This document shows, in pieces, positions 16,376-24,463 of a DNA stretch of 45,457 bases. The position numbers were made by a program, and so were the translations under genes. The stretch spans positions 1 through 45,457 of the IMG/VR virus record IMGVR_UViG_3300017593_000447; one strand, 5' to 3'. Source of the stretch: a virus. Each line of letters opens with the position of its first letter. Within the stretch, counting starts at the first letter, position 1. The notes beneath the pieces are model-generated. The model worked only from the letters and a program-made list of their open reading frames with translations. It was not told the origin of the DNA and did no database searches.

Positions 16376-17329
16376 ATGGCTATGGGAAGGTATGCGGCAA
16401 TAGGAAATGAGGCAACGTATGGTACGCCAGCATCGACGAAGAAAGGAATACGGGTACATAGATTTTCAGTGGAAGTGGACAGGGGTGCCATGTATGATGA
16501 GTCTATTGAGTCGTATTTCGCGGGTGCTGCCAGTGGTGGGCCTCTGAAGGTGGGTGGCAGACTCGAGATGTCAGTATACCCGTTGATGATTGGAGAGGTG
16601 TTGATGGCGCTGTTTGGTGAGAACGGCTACACATATACAAATAGCAGTGATGTGCATACACATGAGTTTACGCTGGACGACCCGTCGCCGGTGACGTTGT
16701 GGTTAGGGGAAAACAATGTCGAGTGGGAACTGGCGGGTTGTGGTTTTACGGGGAGTGAGTTCGTATTTGAGGCGAAGGAGTTTGTGAAGTTCTCGACGAC
16801 ATATATTGGAAAGGACATTCAGGAGAAGGCATATTCGGAGCCTACGTTTGCGTCCGGACAGCCGTTTGTGTTTTGGAATGCACGGTTACTGAGTGATGGT
16901 GTAACGGTAGACCATGTGGAGAAGGTAACGGTGAGTATTGATAGGTCGTTGAAGGATGATGTGTTTGTGTTGGATAGTTTTAGAAGGGACGCACTGATAG
17001 TGGATGGCGTCGGTGAGTTGGGTGGTACGATTACGATTACGGAGAAGCATCTGGCGGAGCTCAGAAAGGCGGTTTTTGGGCAGGCAGGTGCAACGAGCAT
17101 ATCGAGTGATAATCCGTTGTTTGAAGCACACCTGAAGGTGCAGTGCGAACAGAAGTGTGGTGGGCAGGTATGTAGTCTGGAGTTCGATATTCCGGTGGGT
17201 GTGTATGTCGAGGGTAGCTGGGAGATGACAGGTCGGGACTATGCGAGCAGGGAGATTCCGTATAGGATACTGGGTAGTGATTTCAAGGCTACGTTGAAGA
17301 ATACGCAGGGAGAGATAATACCGGACTAG
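16376..17329 (+). CDS. Major tail tube protein
   Basis: Protein of 317 residues behind TTAGGAGGTGGTG. It begins GRYAAIGNEATYGTPAS, a start typical of phage tail tube proteins, and continues in beta strands. A Cys pair EQKCGGQVC near residue 260 is a possible local disulfide or metal site. It lies directly before the chaperone pair and the tape measure gene, as in siphoviruses. Length allows for an extra Ig-like domain. Confidence 0.75.
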   Translation: MAMGRYAAIGNEATYGTPASTKKGIRVHRFSVEVDRGAMYDESIESYFAGAASGGPLKVGGRLEMSVYPLMIGEVLMALFGENGYTYTNSSDVHTHEFTLDDPSPVTLWLGENNVEWELAGCGFTGSEFVFEAKEFVKFSTTYIGKDIQEKAYSEPTFASGQPFVFWNARLLSDGVTVDHVEKVTVSIDRSLKDDVFVLDSFRRDALIVDGVGELGGTITITEKHLAELRKAVFGQAGATSISSDNPLFEAHLKVQCEQKCGGQVCSLEFDIPVGVYVEGSWEMTGRDYASREIPYRILGSDFKATLKNTQGEIIPD

Positions 17330-17360
17330 ATTGCATGTTTAGCTTAGGAGGTGATAAGCT

Positions 17361-17684
17361 ATGAAGGTACAAACACCAAGTGGTGTGTATGAGGTTAAGC
17401 GCCCCGTGGGTCGAATTGGTGCCAGGCACATGGCCCTGATGACGAAGTTGTCGGCGGCAAGTGGCATAACTGACGTTGAGAACCTGGACCCGGATGCGGC
17501 ACGCGAGGTGACCGGGGCGTTGGCCAATGTGTTTGAGGAGTGGTCTACAAGTGTGTTGAAGCACATCTTGGTGAGTGGGCCCCATGGATACGATGACATG
17601 CCAGGAGAGGACCAGTATGCGGTGTTCCTGGCGTTGATGTCTGAGTTCGAGGTTAAGGACGACTTCTTTCGGGTCGTGGAGTAA
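17361..17684 (+). CDS. Tail assembly chaperone, G-like frame
   Basis: Protein of 107 residues with SD TTAGGAGGTGATAAGCT. It is a short acidic protein (VKRPVGRIGARHMALMTKLSAA, then FEVKDDFFRVVE) located between tail tube and tape measure, which is where lambda-type G and GT chaperones lie. A second ORF in the +1 frame continues straight after its end with no Shine-Dalgarno start of its own, so part of translation may shift frame near 17660-17684. Confidence 0.65.
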   Translation: MKVQTPSGVYEVKRPVGRIGARHMALMTKLSAASGITDVENLDPDAAREVTGALANVFEEWSTSVLKHILVSGPHGYDDMPGEDQYAVFLALMSEFEVKDDFFRVVE

Positions 17685-17688
17685 GGAG

Positions 17689-17856
17689 TTGTTGGTTGCT
17701 TTGGCCGCAGTAGGCCAGGCATTTGGTACACGACCCTCAGAGTTAGTGGAGTGGAATGACCCTGAGGAGTGGGTTGAGAGGTTGGCGTTTGATTCTATGT
17801 GTTTGGCTGAGTTGCAGAAGGTGGAGGAGAAGGAGCTGAGGAAAGTAGCGAGGTAA
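17689..17856 (+). CDS. Tail assembly chaperone, T-like part of a probable G-T frameshift product
   Basis: Frame +1 relative to the upstream chaperone, open through its end and stopping at 17854-17856. It encodes LLVALAAVGQAFGTRPSELV followed by EWNDPEEWVERLAFD and a basic end. The LAAVGQAFGTRPSEL to EWVERLAF pattern is like the T part of tail chaperones. There is a TTG at 17689 but no proper SD. A +1 slip at TTC-TTT-C (about 17662-17668) or a -2 slip would fuse it to the G-like part. The coordinates mark only the T-like section. Confidence 0.55.
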   Translation: MLVALAAVGQAFGTRPSELVEWNDPEEWVERLAFDSMCLAELQKVEEKELRKVAR

Positions 17857-17860
17857 GGCC

Positions 17861-19447
17861 ATGGCAGAAGAGATACCCGTGAGGATTCGGTTCACACTGG
17901 TTGGGACCCGCGCTGTGTCCCGGGCGATGAAGGAGCTGGCGGGACTGGAGTCTATACAGCGGATTACGCGGCGGACGATGATTACGAATACTCGGGCAGG
18001 GCGGGTGTACACTACGGTGCTGGAGGCCAGTGGGAAGATACCGGCGAAGGCATATGAGGCACAGAGTGCGGCAGTCAAGGACGTGGTGGACAAGGTTTCT
18101 CGGTGGAAGACGGTAACTGGGGCGGCATACAGTTTGGTGGAGAGGTCTGCCCCGGCATACACCCGGTTGGAGGCTGCGATGGCTGGGTTGCGTGGTGCTG
18201 CGGGAGCCCTGCTTCCAGCGGCTCAGCGTCTCAGGGCTACAGCCTGGAGTGTGACCTGGGCGGCAATGAGTATGCTGGGTGTGTTCTTCGGTGGGTTTAC
18301 CACAATACGCATGTTTAGGCGTGGGATTGAGTTGTTGCTCAGACCCCTGGCGGACTTGACCAGTGCGGGTGAGACGTTGGCGAAGGCATATGCGTTTGGG
18401 TTGGCAGTGGGCATTGGGCCGTTTGCCACGGGTATCTTGAACTTGGGTGACTTGATTGCGAGGTTACCGGAAGCGTGGATGAATTTGCAGGCGGTGGTAG
18501 AAGGATTTAAGGCATTGTTGATTGCAATTGCTGTGGAGGTGTTTACCAATGAGGAGTTGATGCAGGCACTGGGTAGTGTGTTGGAGTCCTTGGCGAGGTT
18601 GGTCCCGGTGGTAGTCGAAGCACTGGTACCGTTGGTAGTTGGGGCAGCGAGTGTGGGTGTTGCAGTTGCGGAGAACGTGGATAGGGTGAAGGGATGGTTA
18701 GAACAGTGGCGTGATGTAATTGATGTGATATTGAGAGTCGGGGAGTTTGTGATGGGTCTGGTGTTCCGGATGATGGGTCTGGGCGACATGTTTGATAGTT
18801 TGACCAAGGGCATTGAGCGCCAGGACAGTGCTTGGGGTCGCTTCGGTGCCCGGTTAGCGGTGGTCGGGGGCGGCTTGCTGGTTGCCAGCCTTACTGCCGC
18901 TATATTGTTGCCGATTCTGTCGGTGTTCCAGGCAGTTGTTCTGACGGCGGCAATGGCACTGTATGTGGCACATGGAGCGTGTAGGGCGGCGAGCATAGGG
19001 TTGAAGTTGTTGTCGCGGACGTGGTGGTCGGCACGGATTGCTGGGGCTAGGTACACGTTGATGGTGATAAGGCAGACGCTGGTGTTGGTGAAGAACAGGA
19101 TTGCGGCCTGGATGTCGGTGATGGCACATAGTCGATTGGCGGTGGCATTCATGAGGACACGACTGGGTGCACTGTTGGCATCGGTAGGTGTGCGCATCCT
19201 GAATATGGGGTTGTGGAAAACGATTATTTTGGTTGCAATGTTGACGGCGGGTCTGACACTGTTGCTTGGGCTCATTACCTCGCTGGGTGCGGCGGCAATC
19301 GCCCCCGGGGTAACAGGTGGTGGGCCACAGATTGTGGAGTCCCAGACGGTGTATCAGAGTGTGATGATTGGGACGGTGGAAAAGACAGCAGATGTTGATG
19401 AGGCAGTGGATGAGTTGGCGAGGTTGAGGTATGGGAGATATAGGTAG
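17861..19447 (+). CDS. Tail tape measure protein
   Basis: Protein of 528 residues following the chaperone pair. The N-terminal part is helical and basic (PVRIRFTLVGTRAVSRAMKEL, IQRITRRTMITNTRAG). The middle has several hydrophobic stretches (SVTWAAMSMLGVFFGGFTT; LAVVGGGLLVASLTAAILLP; TIILVAMLTAGLTLLLGLITSL), typical of tape measures that reach the host membrane. Its length would set a rather short tail; at 0.15 nm per residue this predicts about 80 nm, using the usual rule. Confidence 0.8.
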   Translation: MAEEIPVRIRFTLVGTRAVSRAMKELAGLESIQRITRRTMITNTRAGRVYTTVLEASGKIPAKAYEAQSAAVKDVVDKVSRWKTVTGAAYSLVERSAPAYTRLEAAMAGLRGAAGALLPAAQRLRATAWSVTWAAMSMLGVFFGGFTTIRMFRRGIELLLRPLADLTSAGETLAKAYAFGLAVGIGPFATGILNLGDLIARLPEAWMNLQAVVEGFKALLIAIAVEVFTNEELMQALGSVLESLARLVPVVVEALVPLVVGAASVGVAVAENVDRVKGWLEQWRDVIDVILRVGEFVMGLVFRMMGLGDMFDSLTKGIERQDSAWGRFGARLAVVGGGLLVASLTAAILLPILSVFQAVVLTAAMALYVAHGACRAASIGLKLLSRTWWSARIAGARYTLMVIRQTLVLVKNRIAAWMSVMAHSRLAVAFMRTRLGALLASVGVRILNMGLWKTIILVAMLTAGLTLLLGLITSLGAAAIAPGVTGGGPQIVESQTVYQSVMIGTVEKTADVDEAVDELARLRYGRYR

Positions 19448-19449
19448 AT

Positions 19450-19794
19450 ATGACGTTTAGGCTGACGGATGGGACGAATACGGTGGAGCTGAAGGCAAGG
19501 AGTATTATGAGGAGGAAGAAGTGGAGACTGCAGAACATACCGTTGATGGGACAGGACCCGTATTGTTTTGATTTGGGGCTCGAGACAGATGAGGTAGAAG
19601 TAGTATGTATGTTGGACCAGACGACATATGATACGCTTATGGCGATGACGAATCCGGTGGAGGTAACGGAGTCCAGTTATCCGGAGCTACCAGTGGATAA
19701 GTATAGGATGGAGAAGGTGCAGGCAAATAGGAAAGCGGGGTGGGTGAAGTGGCGGGAGTGTACATTGACGCTGATGAGGGATTATTGGGCGTAG
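19450..19794 (+). CDS. Distal tail-like protein
   Basis: Protein of 114 residues, two bases after the tape measure stop. It is beta-rich with a pattern FRLTDGTNTVELKARSI, then ECTLTLMRDYWA. Its place between tape measure and the hub protein suggests a distal tail or baseplate adaptor. No motif confirms that. Confidence 0.5.
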   Translation: MTFRLTDGTNTVELKARSIMRRKKWRLQNIPLMGQDPYCFDLGLETDEVEVVCMLDQTTYDTLMAMTNPVEVTESSYPELPVDKYRMEKVQANRKAGWVKWRECTLTLMRDYWA

Positions 19795-19808
19795 GCACTT
19801 AGGGGCAT

Positions 19809-21530
19809 ATGACGTGGACAGTAAAGATTGCGGGGTCTGAGGTCCCGGTATCGGATTTAAGGATTGATTTGAGACTTGATAGGCTCAACTATGCGAGGGT
19901 CGTGGTACCGGTTACTGTGACCCCGCAGTTGTTTCAGGAGGTAGGGATTTGGTGGGATGGAAGCTTGATTTTTGAGGGGTTTGTGACACGAAGAAAGAGG
20001 AGGCAAGATAAGTACTGGGAGGTGGAGTGCCAGGAGCTGGCTTGGGAGTTGGAACGGCACCTGGTGATGAGTGGGCATAAGAAGAAGATTAAGGTGAAGA
20101 TTGATAACGCGGGTGGGGTACTCAGGGATTACCCGGTGTATGTGCCGGTGTACTGGGAGGAGGGGATGGATGAGAACTTTGGGGACTTGGTATTTGCGGA
20201 TAGTCAGAATGTTGTGTTGCCACATTGGATTGAGGAGTATGTGGCTGGGAACTGGGCAGGGGTTTGGGTGAAGTGTAGTGAGATACCGGCGGGCACGTCG
20301 TATGTGTGGTGTTACTTTGATACGGATGCACCGGCAGGAGGTGTTGGCAGTGGGAGCGCGGTGTTTCCGGTGTTCATTGATTGTGAGTCAGGGACGCCGG
20401 AGGATTGGTTTATGGTGCAGGGTGGTTTTCTGGCGTCTATGGCATTTGAGAATGGATACCTGAAGGTGTGGTTTGAGGATGCCGCTGGGTATAACGTGGT
20501 GACGGTGCGGGGTTTTGATGGAACTGATTATGCGTTGGAGGCAGATGTTAAAACAGAGGGGGATATGGACGTGGGTATGATGGTAAGGCGGGAGAGTTTG
20601 ACGGCGAAGTTTGGGTACTTTGAGATGATGCCCAGTAAAGGAGCGTTGTTCGCAAGTCATATGTCTGGGTATACGACGCTTTGTACTGGGCCGACATATC
20701 CAGTAGATGACTGGTATAAGTGGTCGTTTAGGGTGTGTGGGAATAAGTTGAAGGGTGTACATGAGAATGGTGTGATATGTGATGGTGAGAGCGGGGACTT
20801 TAGTCATGGAGCGTGTGGGTTTACGTTGTATCCACATGCACTGGATGCGGTGCTCTGGGTAGACAGGGTGAGGGTTCGTCCATATGCACTGCCAGAACCG
20901 TCAGTAACGCCCCTGGGGTCAGAGACTGCGGAAGGCAGTCCCTTTTCTTTGGAGGCGACATTCACGGGAAAGACGGCCAGCCAGATTGTGAACTCGGTGG
21001 CGGGTCCTCTGGGTTGGAGTGTAGGGGATGACTTTGAGGATATGACAATTGAGAGATTTACGGTGAAGGACGACAATATCTTAGATGTGGTGACGAAGCT
21101 GGCGAGGGAGTATATGGAGAAGGAAATTTGGTTTGGCCCGGGGCGTAAGATTAACATTGCGGGTGCAAGGTCTGGGGATGCGGTGCAGGTTGCGGAGTTG
21201 CATGTGGTGGCGGATGTGGAGGATGGGACAACACAGTGTGATGGAGTGGTGGTGCGGGGACAGGGAAATGTGACAGGGGTTGCCGGGAACCCGTCGGGCA
21301 AGTGCACGTTGTTGCATGACATGAGGATTAAGACGGTGGAGGACGCAAACGCATTTGCGGCTCGGGAACTTGCGATGAGGAGTGCCCCGGTGCCCTGGAT
21401 AGAGGCGACAACGACGTTGAGGAACCTGAAGGAGGCGATGAAGGTGGATGTACCAGGACACAGTGTGTATAAGGTAGAGAGTGTAGTGATGGATGTGAGG
21501 GATGTGAAGCTGAAGTTGGTGAAGGTATGA
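19809..21530 (+). CDS. Tail hub (gpD-like) protein with inserted DUF2341 domain
   Basis: Protein of 573 residues. The N-terminus (WTVKIAGSEVPVSDLRIDLR, then WWDGSLIFEGFVTRRKRR) and the C-terminus (FTGKTASQIVNSVAGPLGW, IERFTVKDDNILDVVTKLA, IEATTTLRNLKEAM) look like a phage baseplate hub of the gpD/gp27 type. Between them, about residues 90-370, sits a DUF2341-type domain (HKKKIKVKIDNAGG, HWIEEYVAGNWAGVWVKC, YVWCYFDT) followed by a LamG-like part. The insertion suggests a hub that carries its own carbohydrate or surface-binding module. Confidence 0.65.
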   Translation: MTWTVKIAGSEVPVSDLRIDLRLDRLNYARVVVPVTVTPQLFQEVGIWWDGSLIFEGFVTRRKRRQDKYWEVECQELAWELERHLVMSGHKKKIKVKIDNAGGVLRDYPVYVPVYWEEGMDENFGDLVFADSQNVVLPHWIEEYVAGNWAGVWVKCSEIPAGTSYVWCYFDTDAPAGGVGSGSAVFPVFIDCESGTPEDWFMVQGGFLASMAFENGYLKVWFEDAAGYNVVTVRGFDGTDYALEADVKTEGDMDVGMMVRRESLTAKFGYFEMMPSKGALFASHMSGYTTLCTGPTYPVDDWYKWSFRVCGNKLKGVHENGVICDGESGDFSHGACGFTLYPHALDAVLWVDRVRVRPYALPEPSVTPLGSETAEGSPFSLEATFTGKTASQIVNSVAGPLGWSVGDDFEDMTIERFTVKDDNILDVVTKLAREYMEKEIWFGPGRKINIAGARSGDAVQVAELHVVADVEDGTTQCDGVVVRGQGNVTGVAGNPSGKCTLLHDMRIKTVEDANAFAARELAMRSAPVPWIEATTTLRNLKEAMKVDVPGHSVYKVESVVMDVRDVKLKLVKV

Positions 21531-21561
21531 GGTATGTGAGACTAGGTAGGTGGTACTAAGC

Positions 21562-21750
21562 ATGTGGGACTTTAAGTGGTTTATTAGGGACTTAGAAGTA
21601 AAGGAGGGTGAGGGAGCTAAGGTACCGACGGGTGTGCACGAAGTAGTGATGTTGTATGATGATGAGGAATTGGTGGTGAAGGGGGAGTTAGTTGTTGAGG
21701 GTCAGTTGATGGTGTTGAAGAGGGATGAGAGTTGGTGTGATGTGTGTTAG
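21562..21750 (+). CDS. Small tail-region protein, unknown
   Basis: Protein of 62 residues (start MWDFKWFIRDLEVKEGEG), acidic, strand rich, ending SWCDVC. The ATG at 21562 is preferred over an upstream GTG in frame. It lies between the hub and the next virion gene and is closely spaced to both. Possibly a small chaperone or adaptor; there is no evidence for either. Confidence 0.45.
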   Translation: MWDFKWFIRDLEVKEGEGAKVPTGVHEVVMLYDDEELVVKGELVVEGQLMVLKRDESWCDVC

Positions 21751-21762
21751 GAGGTGGTGTAG

Positions 21763-22287
21763 ATGCCGACGAGATTATTGTTGATTGGGAATAAGCCCCG
21801 GGTGCAGTTGCATGGGACAGAGACGAATGGAAAGGCAGTGTCCATCCAGGAGGACGAGGGAGAAGTTAAGGTAGTGGATGAGAGTACGAGTGAGGTAGTG
21901 ACGACGTTGACGAAGCTGAGGACACTGGCAAGTGTGGTGCGCATACCGGAGTGTGGTGCGGCAAGTGATACGTGGGAGAGGGCGTTGCTGTATGCGTGGC
22001 AGGACTTGGAAGTGATAGAGGCAGGAATTGTACCGGACTCAAGCTTTGGACAGGGTTCGGACTATGCGACGTTGGCAGTGGTGAATAAGGGAGCCGATGG
22101 GAGTGGAACCACGGAGTTGTGTAGCAAGGCGTTTGATTCGTCGGTGAATGCGTATGACTTTGTGAGCTTTGGAACAATTAGCAATGGAGATATCAGTCAG
22201 GGTGAAGTGCTGGCACTGAAAAAGTCGGTGACGGGAAATGGGCAGAAGGTACCGGCGAGTGCGATTGTGTTGGTGGTGAGGGTATGA
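21763..22287 (+). CDS. Tail-tip region protein, unknown
   Basis: Protein of 174 residues with SD TTAGGAGGTGGTGTAG. The N-terminal half is acidic and strand-like (VQLHGTETNGKAVSIQ, VKVVDESTSEVVTTL); the C-terminal half resembles decoration or fibre proteins (YATLAVVNKGADGSGTTEL, QGEVLALKKSVTGNGQ). It is coupled by ATGA to the beta-propeller-like gene. A role in the tail tip is inferred from position. Confidence 0.5.
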   Translation: MPTRLLLIGNKPRVQLHGTETNGKAVSIQEDEGEVKVVDESTSEVVTTLTKLRTLASVVRIPECGAASDTWERALLYAWQDLEVIEAGIVPDSSFGQGSDYATLAVVNKGADGSGTTELCSKAFDSSVNAYDFVSFGTISNGDISQGEVLALKKSVTGNGQKVPASAIVLVVRV

Positions 22288-23231
22288 CAATAGTCGCTAA
22301 TAGGGTGGAACGAGCACGATTTGATATAGACAGGGTGCACTTTAGGACGAGGCCTACGTTGCTTCCGGGATACTATGCTATTGTAGGTTTCGGATGGGGA
22401 AACAAGTTGAAGGGTTACAGGTTCATTGGACAAATAGGTCAGAACTGGGAGGAGTGTCCAGAGATAGTAGAGGGTGTGACACCGTCCTTTGACGGTGGAC
22501 ATCCAGAAGTATTTTGGCATAATGGGACTTGGCGGTTAATTGTAGGATTTTTTCCTACAGGTCTTAAAGCGTACACATGGGCCTGGAACAAGTGGATAGA
22601 GGACAATGCACTGTTACAGGGTCTAACCTGTCCTCAAGACCCAGACCATCCAGAAAGAAACATGCAATGGTGGTGGCCAGGAGTAAGGGTATTTTGGATG
22701 GAAGGCGAGTTGTATATTTTGGTGAGTTGTGGATGGTGCTGGTATGACCCTGAGACAGATTTGCACTATGGGCCAAACAGGTACTTCGGGTTCAGATGGG
22801 AGGGGAATGAATGGGTCGAATCTCCAGAAATCGCAGAGGGTCTGCCAATAATTTGGATGTTGAACAATAAGTGTGGGCCGACCTATGCAGATGCTTTTGA
22901 TGTTATATGGTGGGATGGAGTTTTGAGATTGATTCGTGGTAAGAAAGAGGAAGACCCAAATATAAAAATGTTCTACTGGGATACAGACCAGGTACAGTGG
23001 ATAAGAGATACAGACCACGAAAATGGCTTATGGGACCATGGCGGGGGTTCTGCTGGAGTTCAAATAGGACTTGGAATGTTTGAGTTAGAGGGTACAAGGT
23101 ACGTAGTAGATTCGACTTACTTAAGTGATGCTAAAGAATGGGTAGAAGACCATTGGGAGGGCTCAGCTATATGGACGGGGTTAAAACAGGGTAAGTCATG
23201 GCCTTGGCCTACAATCTTTAGGGTGAGGTAA
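22284..23231 (+). CDS. Trp-rich beta-propeller-like virion protein
   Basis: Protein of 315 residues, very rich in Trp, Gly and Asp. It is made of repeating units with a strand pair and a loop like 'NWEECPEIVEGVTPSF', 'WIEDNALLQGLT', 'WVESPEIAEGLPIIW', 'WIRDTDHENGLW'. These follow an aromatic-x(4)-acidic pattern at about 60-70 residue spacing. That is the pattern of a five-bladed or similar beta-propeller, as in sialidase-like or glycosidase-like tail proteins. A receptor-binding or glycan-processing role is inferred. No catalytic set could be assigned. Confidence 0.55.
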   Translation: MTIVANRVERARFDIDRVHFRTRPTLLPGYYAIVGFGWGNKLKGYRFIGQIGQNWEECPEIVEGVTPSFDGGHPEVFWHNGTWRLIVGFFPTGLKAYTWAWNKWIEDNALLQGLTCPQDPDHPERNMQWWWPGVRVFWMEGELYILVSCGWCWYDPETDLHYGPNRYFGFRWEGNEWVESPEIAEGLPIIWMLNNKCGPTYADAFDVIWWDGVLRLIRGKKEEDPNIKMFYWDTDQVQWIRDTDHENGLWDHGGGSAGVQIGLGMFELEGTRYVVDSTYLSDAKEWVEDHWEGSAIWTGLKQGKSWPWPTIFRVR

Positions 23232-23233
23232 GA

Positions 23234-23449
23234 ATGAGTGAAATTCTTGAGGAGTTAGTGGAGTTGGCAAAGCAGGTAGCGCGGATAGAGCAGAGGTTAG
23301 AGGACATGGAAGGGCAGATGAAGGTATTGTGTGGGAAGATTGATGAGGTTAAGGAAGTAACGGAGGCGAGGTTCAGGTTTATATTGAGGATGGTGTTGTT
23401 GGTGTTAAGCACATTAGCGACAGTGGTAGTGAGTTTGGTGAGGATGTGA
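23234..23449 (+). CDS. Coiled-coil plus single-TM protein, holin/XhlA-like
   Basis: Protein of 71 residues. The first 45 residues form an acidic coiled coil (LVELAKQVARIEQRLEDMEG, KIDEVKEVTEARF) and the last 24 a membrane segment (FILRMVLLVLSTLATVVVSLV). That layout matches haemolysin XhlA-type small phage proteins placed at the end of the tail module. It is the last gene of the rightward arm. It may serve host exit or membrane association; no lysis enzyme is seen next to it. Confidence 0.55.
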   Translation: MSEILEELVELAKQVARIEQRLEDMEGQMKVLCGKIDEVKEVTEARFRFILRMVLLVLSTLATVVVSLVRM

Positions 23450-23531
23450 GGAGGTGTATGTGGAGGTGAGGAGTATAGGAAGGAGAACAGAAGGTAGGAC
23501 GTGAGGAGGAACAGGTAGTGACCTCATATCA
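23450..23531. other. Convergent intergenic gap
   Basis: An 82-nt gap where the two transcription arms meet. The plus strand is purine-rich (GAGGAGGTG-type words repeat several times). I see no strong hairpin and no T-run terminator here, so termination of either arm may rely on other signals. Confidence 0.5.
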
Positions 23532-24068
23532 TTAGTCCCAGGGCTTCATGTACTCTTTCAGTCGCACCAGATGTTTCTCCAGGTCGAAATCCGGGAACTC
23601 CTTCCTAATCTCCTCAATCACCTCACCCGCGGACGTCTCTACTACCGACCTATCAAACCCACTGTCCACACAGACCTTGTTCAACGCAATGAACAGCTCA
23701 CTCAGCCTGTTCGCCCGGCGTACCAGCCGCTCCTGCTCTTCCAGCTCCGCCAAATGCGCCTCTAACCTCTGTAAATACTCCTCATTAGCCTTTACCTCCT
23801 CCTTCAGCTCCGCAATCCTCTGGCGGACCCGCAGCACCTGATTTCTGGTTTCCTCCAGTTCCAGCAGAGCAACCAGCGACCGCTCTCCCTGGTCCAAGAC
23901 AATCCTCAGTGCCTCCGTAAACAGCTTAGACTTATTAATCCCCTTCTTCCTCGCCAACTCTAACAGCTCCGGGTCATTTACATACACACTTACCCACGGT
24001 GACCTCCTATACCTCGTCTTAACAACACCCACCGGGCAGTTCTCCGGATACCTCCGTTCCTCGCTCAT
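23532..24068 (-). CDS. RHH-like DNA-binding protein with long coiled coil
   Basis: Protein of 178 residues. The segment VSVYVNDPELLELARKKGIN with following KSKLFTEALRIVLDQ looks like a ribbon-helix-helix (strand, helix, turn, helix). It is followed by a long coiled coil (ETRNQVLRVRQRIAELKEEV, ANEEYLQRLEAHLAELEEQE). An RHH on a coiled coil could be a transcription regulator or DNA-bridging protein. It ends the leftward replication/modification operon and overlaps the upstream gene by 1 nt (TAATG). Confidence 0.6.
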   Translation of the reverse strand: MSEERRYPENCPVGVVKTRYRRSPWVSVYVNDPELLELARKKGINKSKLFTEALRIVLDQGERSLVALLELEETRNQVLRVRQRIAELKEEVKANEEYLQRLEAHLAELEEQERLVRRANRLSELFIALNKVCVDSGFDRSVVETSAGEVIEEIRKEFPDFDLEKHLVRLKEYMKPWD

Positions 24069-24463
24069 TACCTATCGTCCCTCCTTGTCAAAAGGTTACG
24101 CAAGGTCTTCGGATGCATCAACACGACACCCTCAGGTACACTGGCATCTAACCTGGTCTCGACGTCCGGAAATATGTCTGGTCCCGTCATGCCTGTCCCA
24201 GCTGCCAACACCACCTTCCGAATACTCTGCACCAGTGCCACCGCCATCCTACACCCAATCTCAGGTACCACATCACAATATGTACCCTCTATCAGTACCT
24301 CATCAACCATCTGCTGTATCTCACAACTGAAATACAACCGCAGAAGATATGTACCATCGTGTCTACCCTGGACTTTAGCACTTAAGAAATCAACCACATC
24401 TCCGAGCTTCTGTCTTGCCGTCTCCAAACCCTGCATTAACCGCCCATATAAATACTCCTCCAC
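24068..24463 (-). CDS. Unknown 131-residue protein in the replication operon
   Basis: GTG start with SD AGGAGGTGGTAGGTA and a 1-nt overlap with the MCM-like gene's stop. The N-terminal half is helical (YLYGRLMQGLETARQKLGDV) and the rest mixed, with 'SCEIQQMVDEVLIEGTYCDV'. I do not recognise a family. The tight coupling suggests a partner or loader of the MCM-like ATPase, which is only a contextual guess. Confidence 0.5.
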   Translation of the reverse strand: MEEYLYGRLMQGLETARQKLGDVVDFLSAKVQGRHDGTYLLRLYFSCEIQQMVDEVLIEGTYCDVVPEIGCRMAVALVQSIRKVVLAAGTGMTGPDIFPDVETRLDASVPEGVVLMHPKTLRNLLTRRDDR

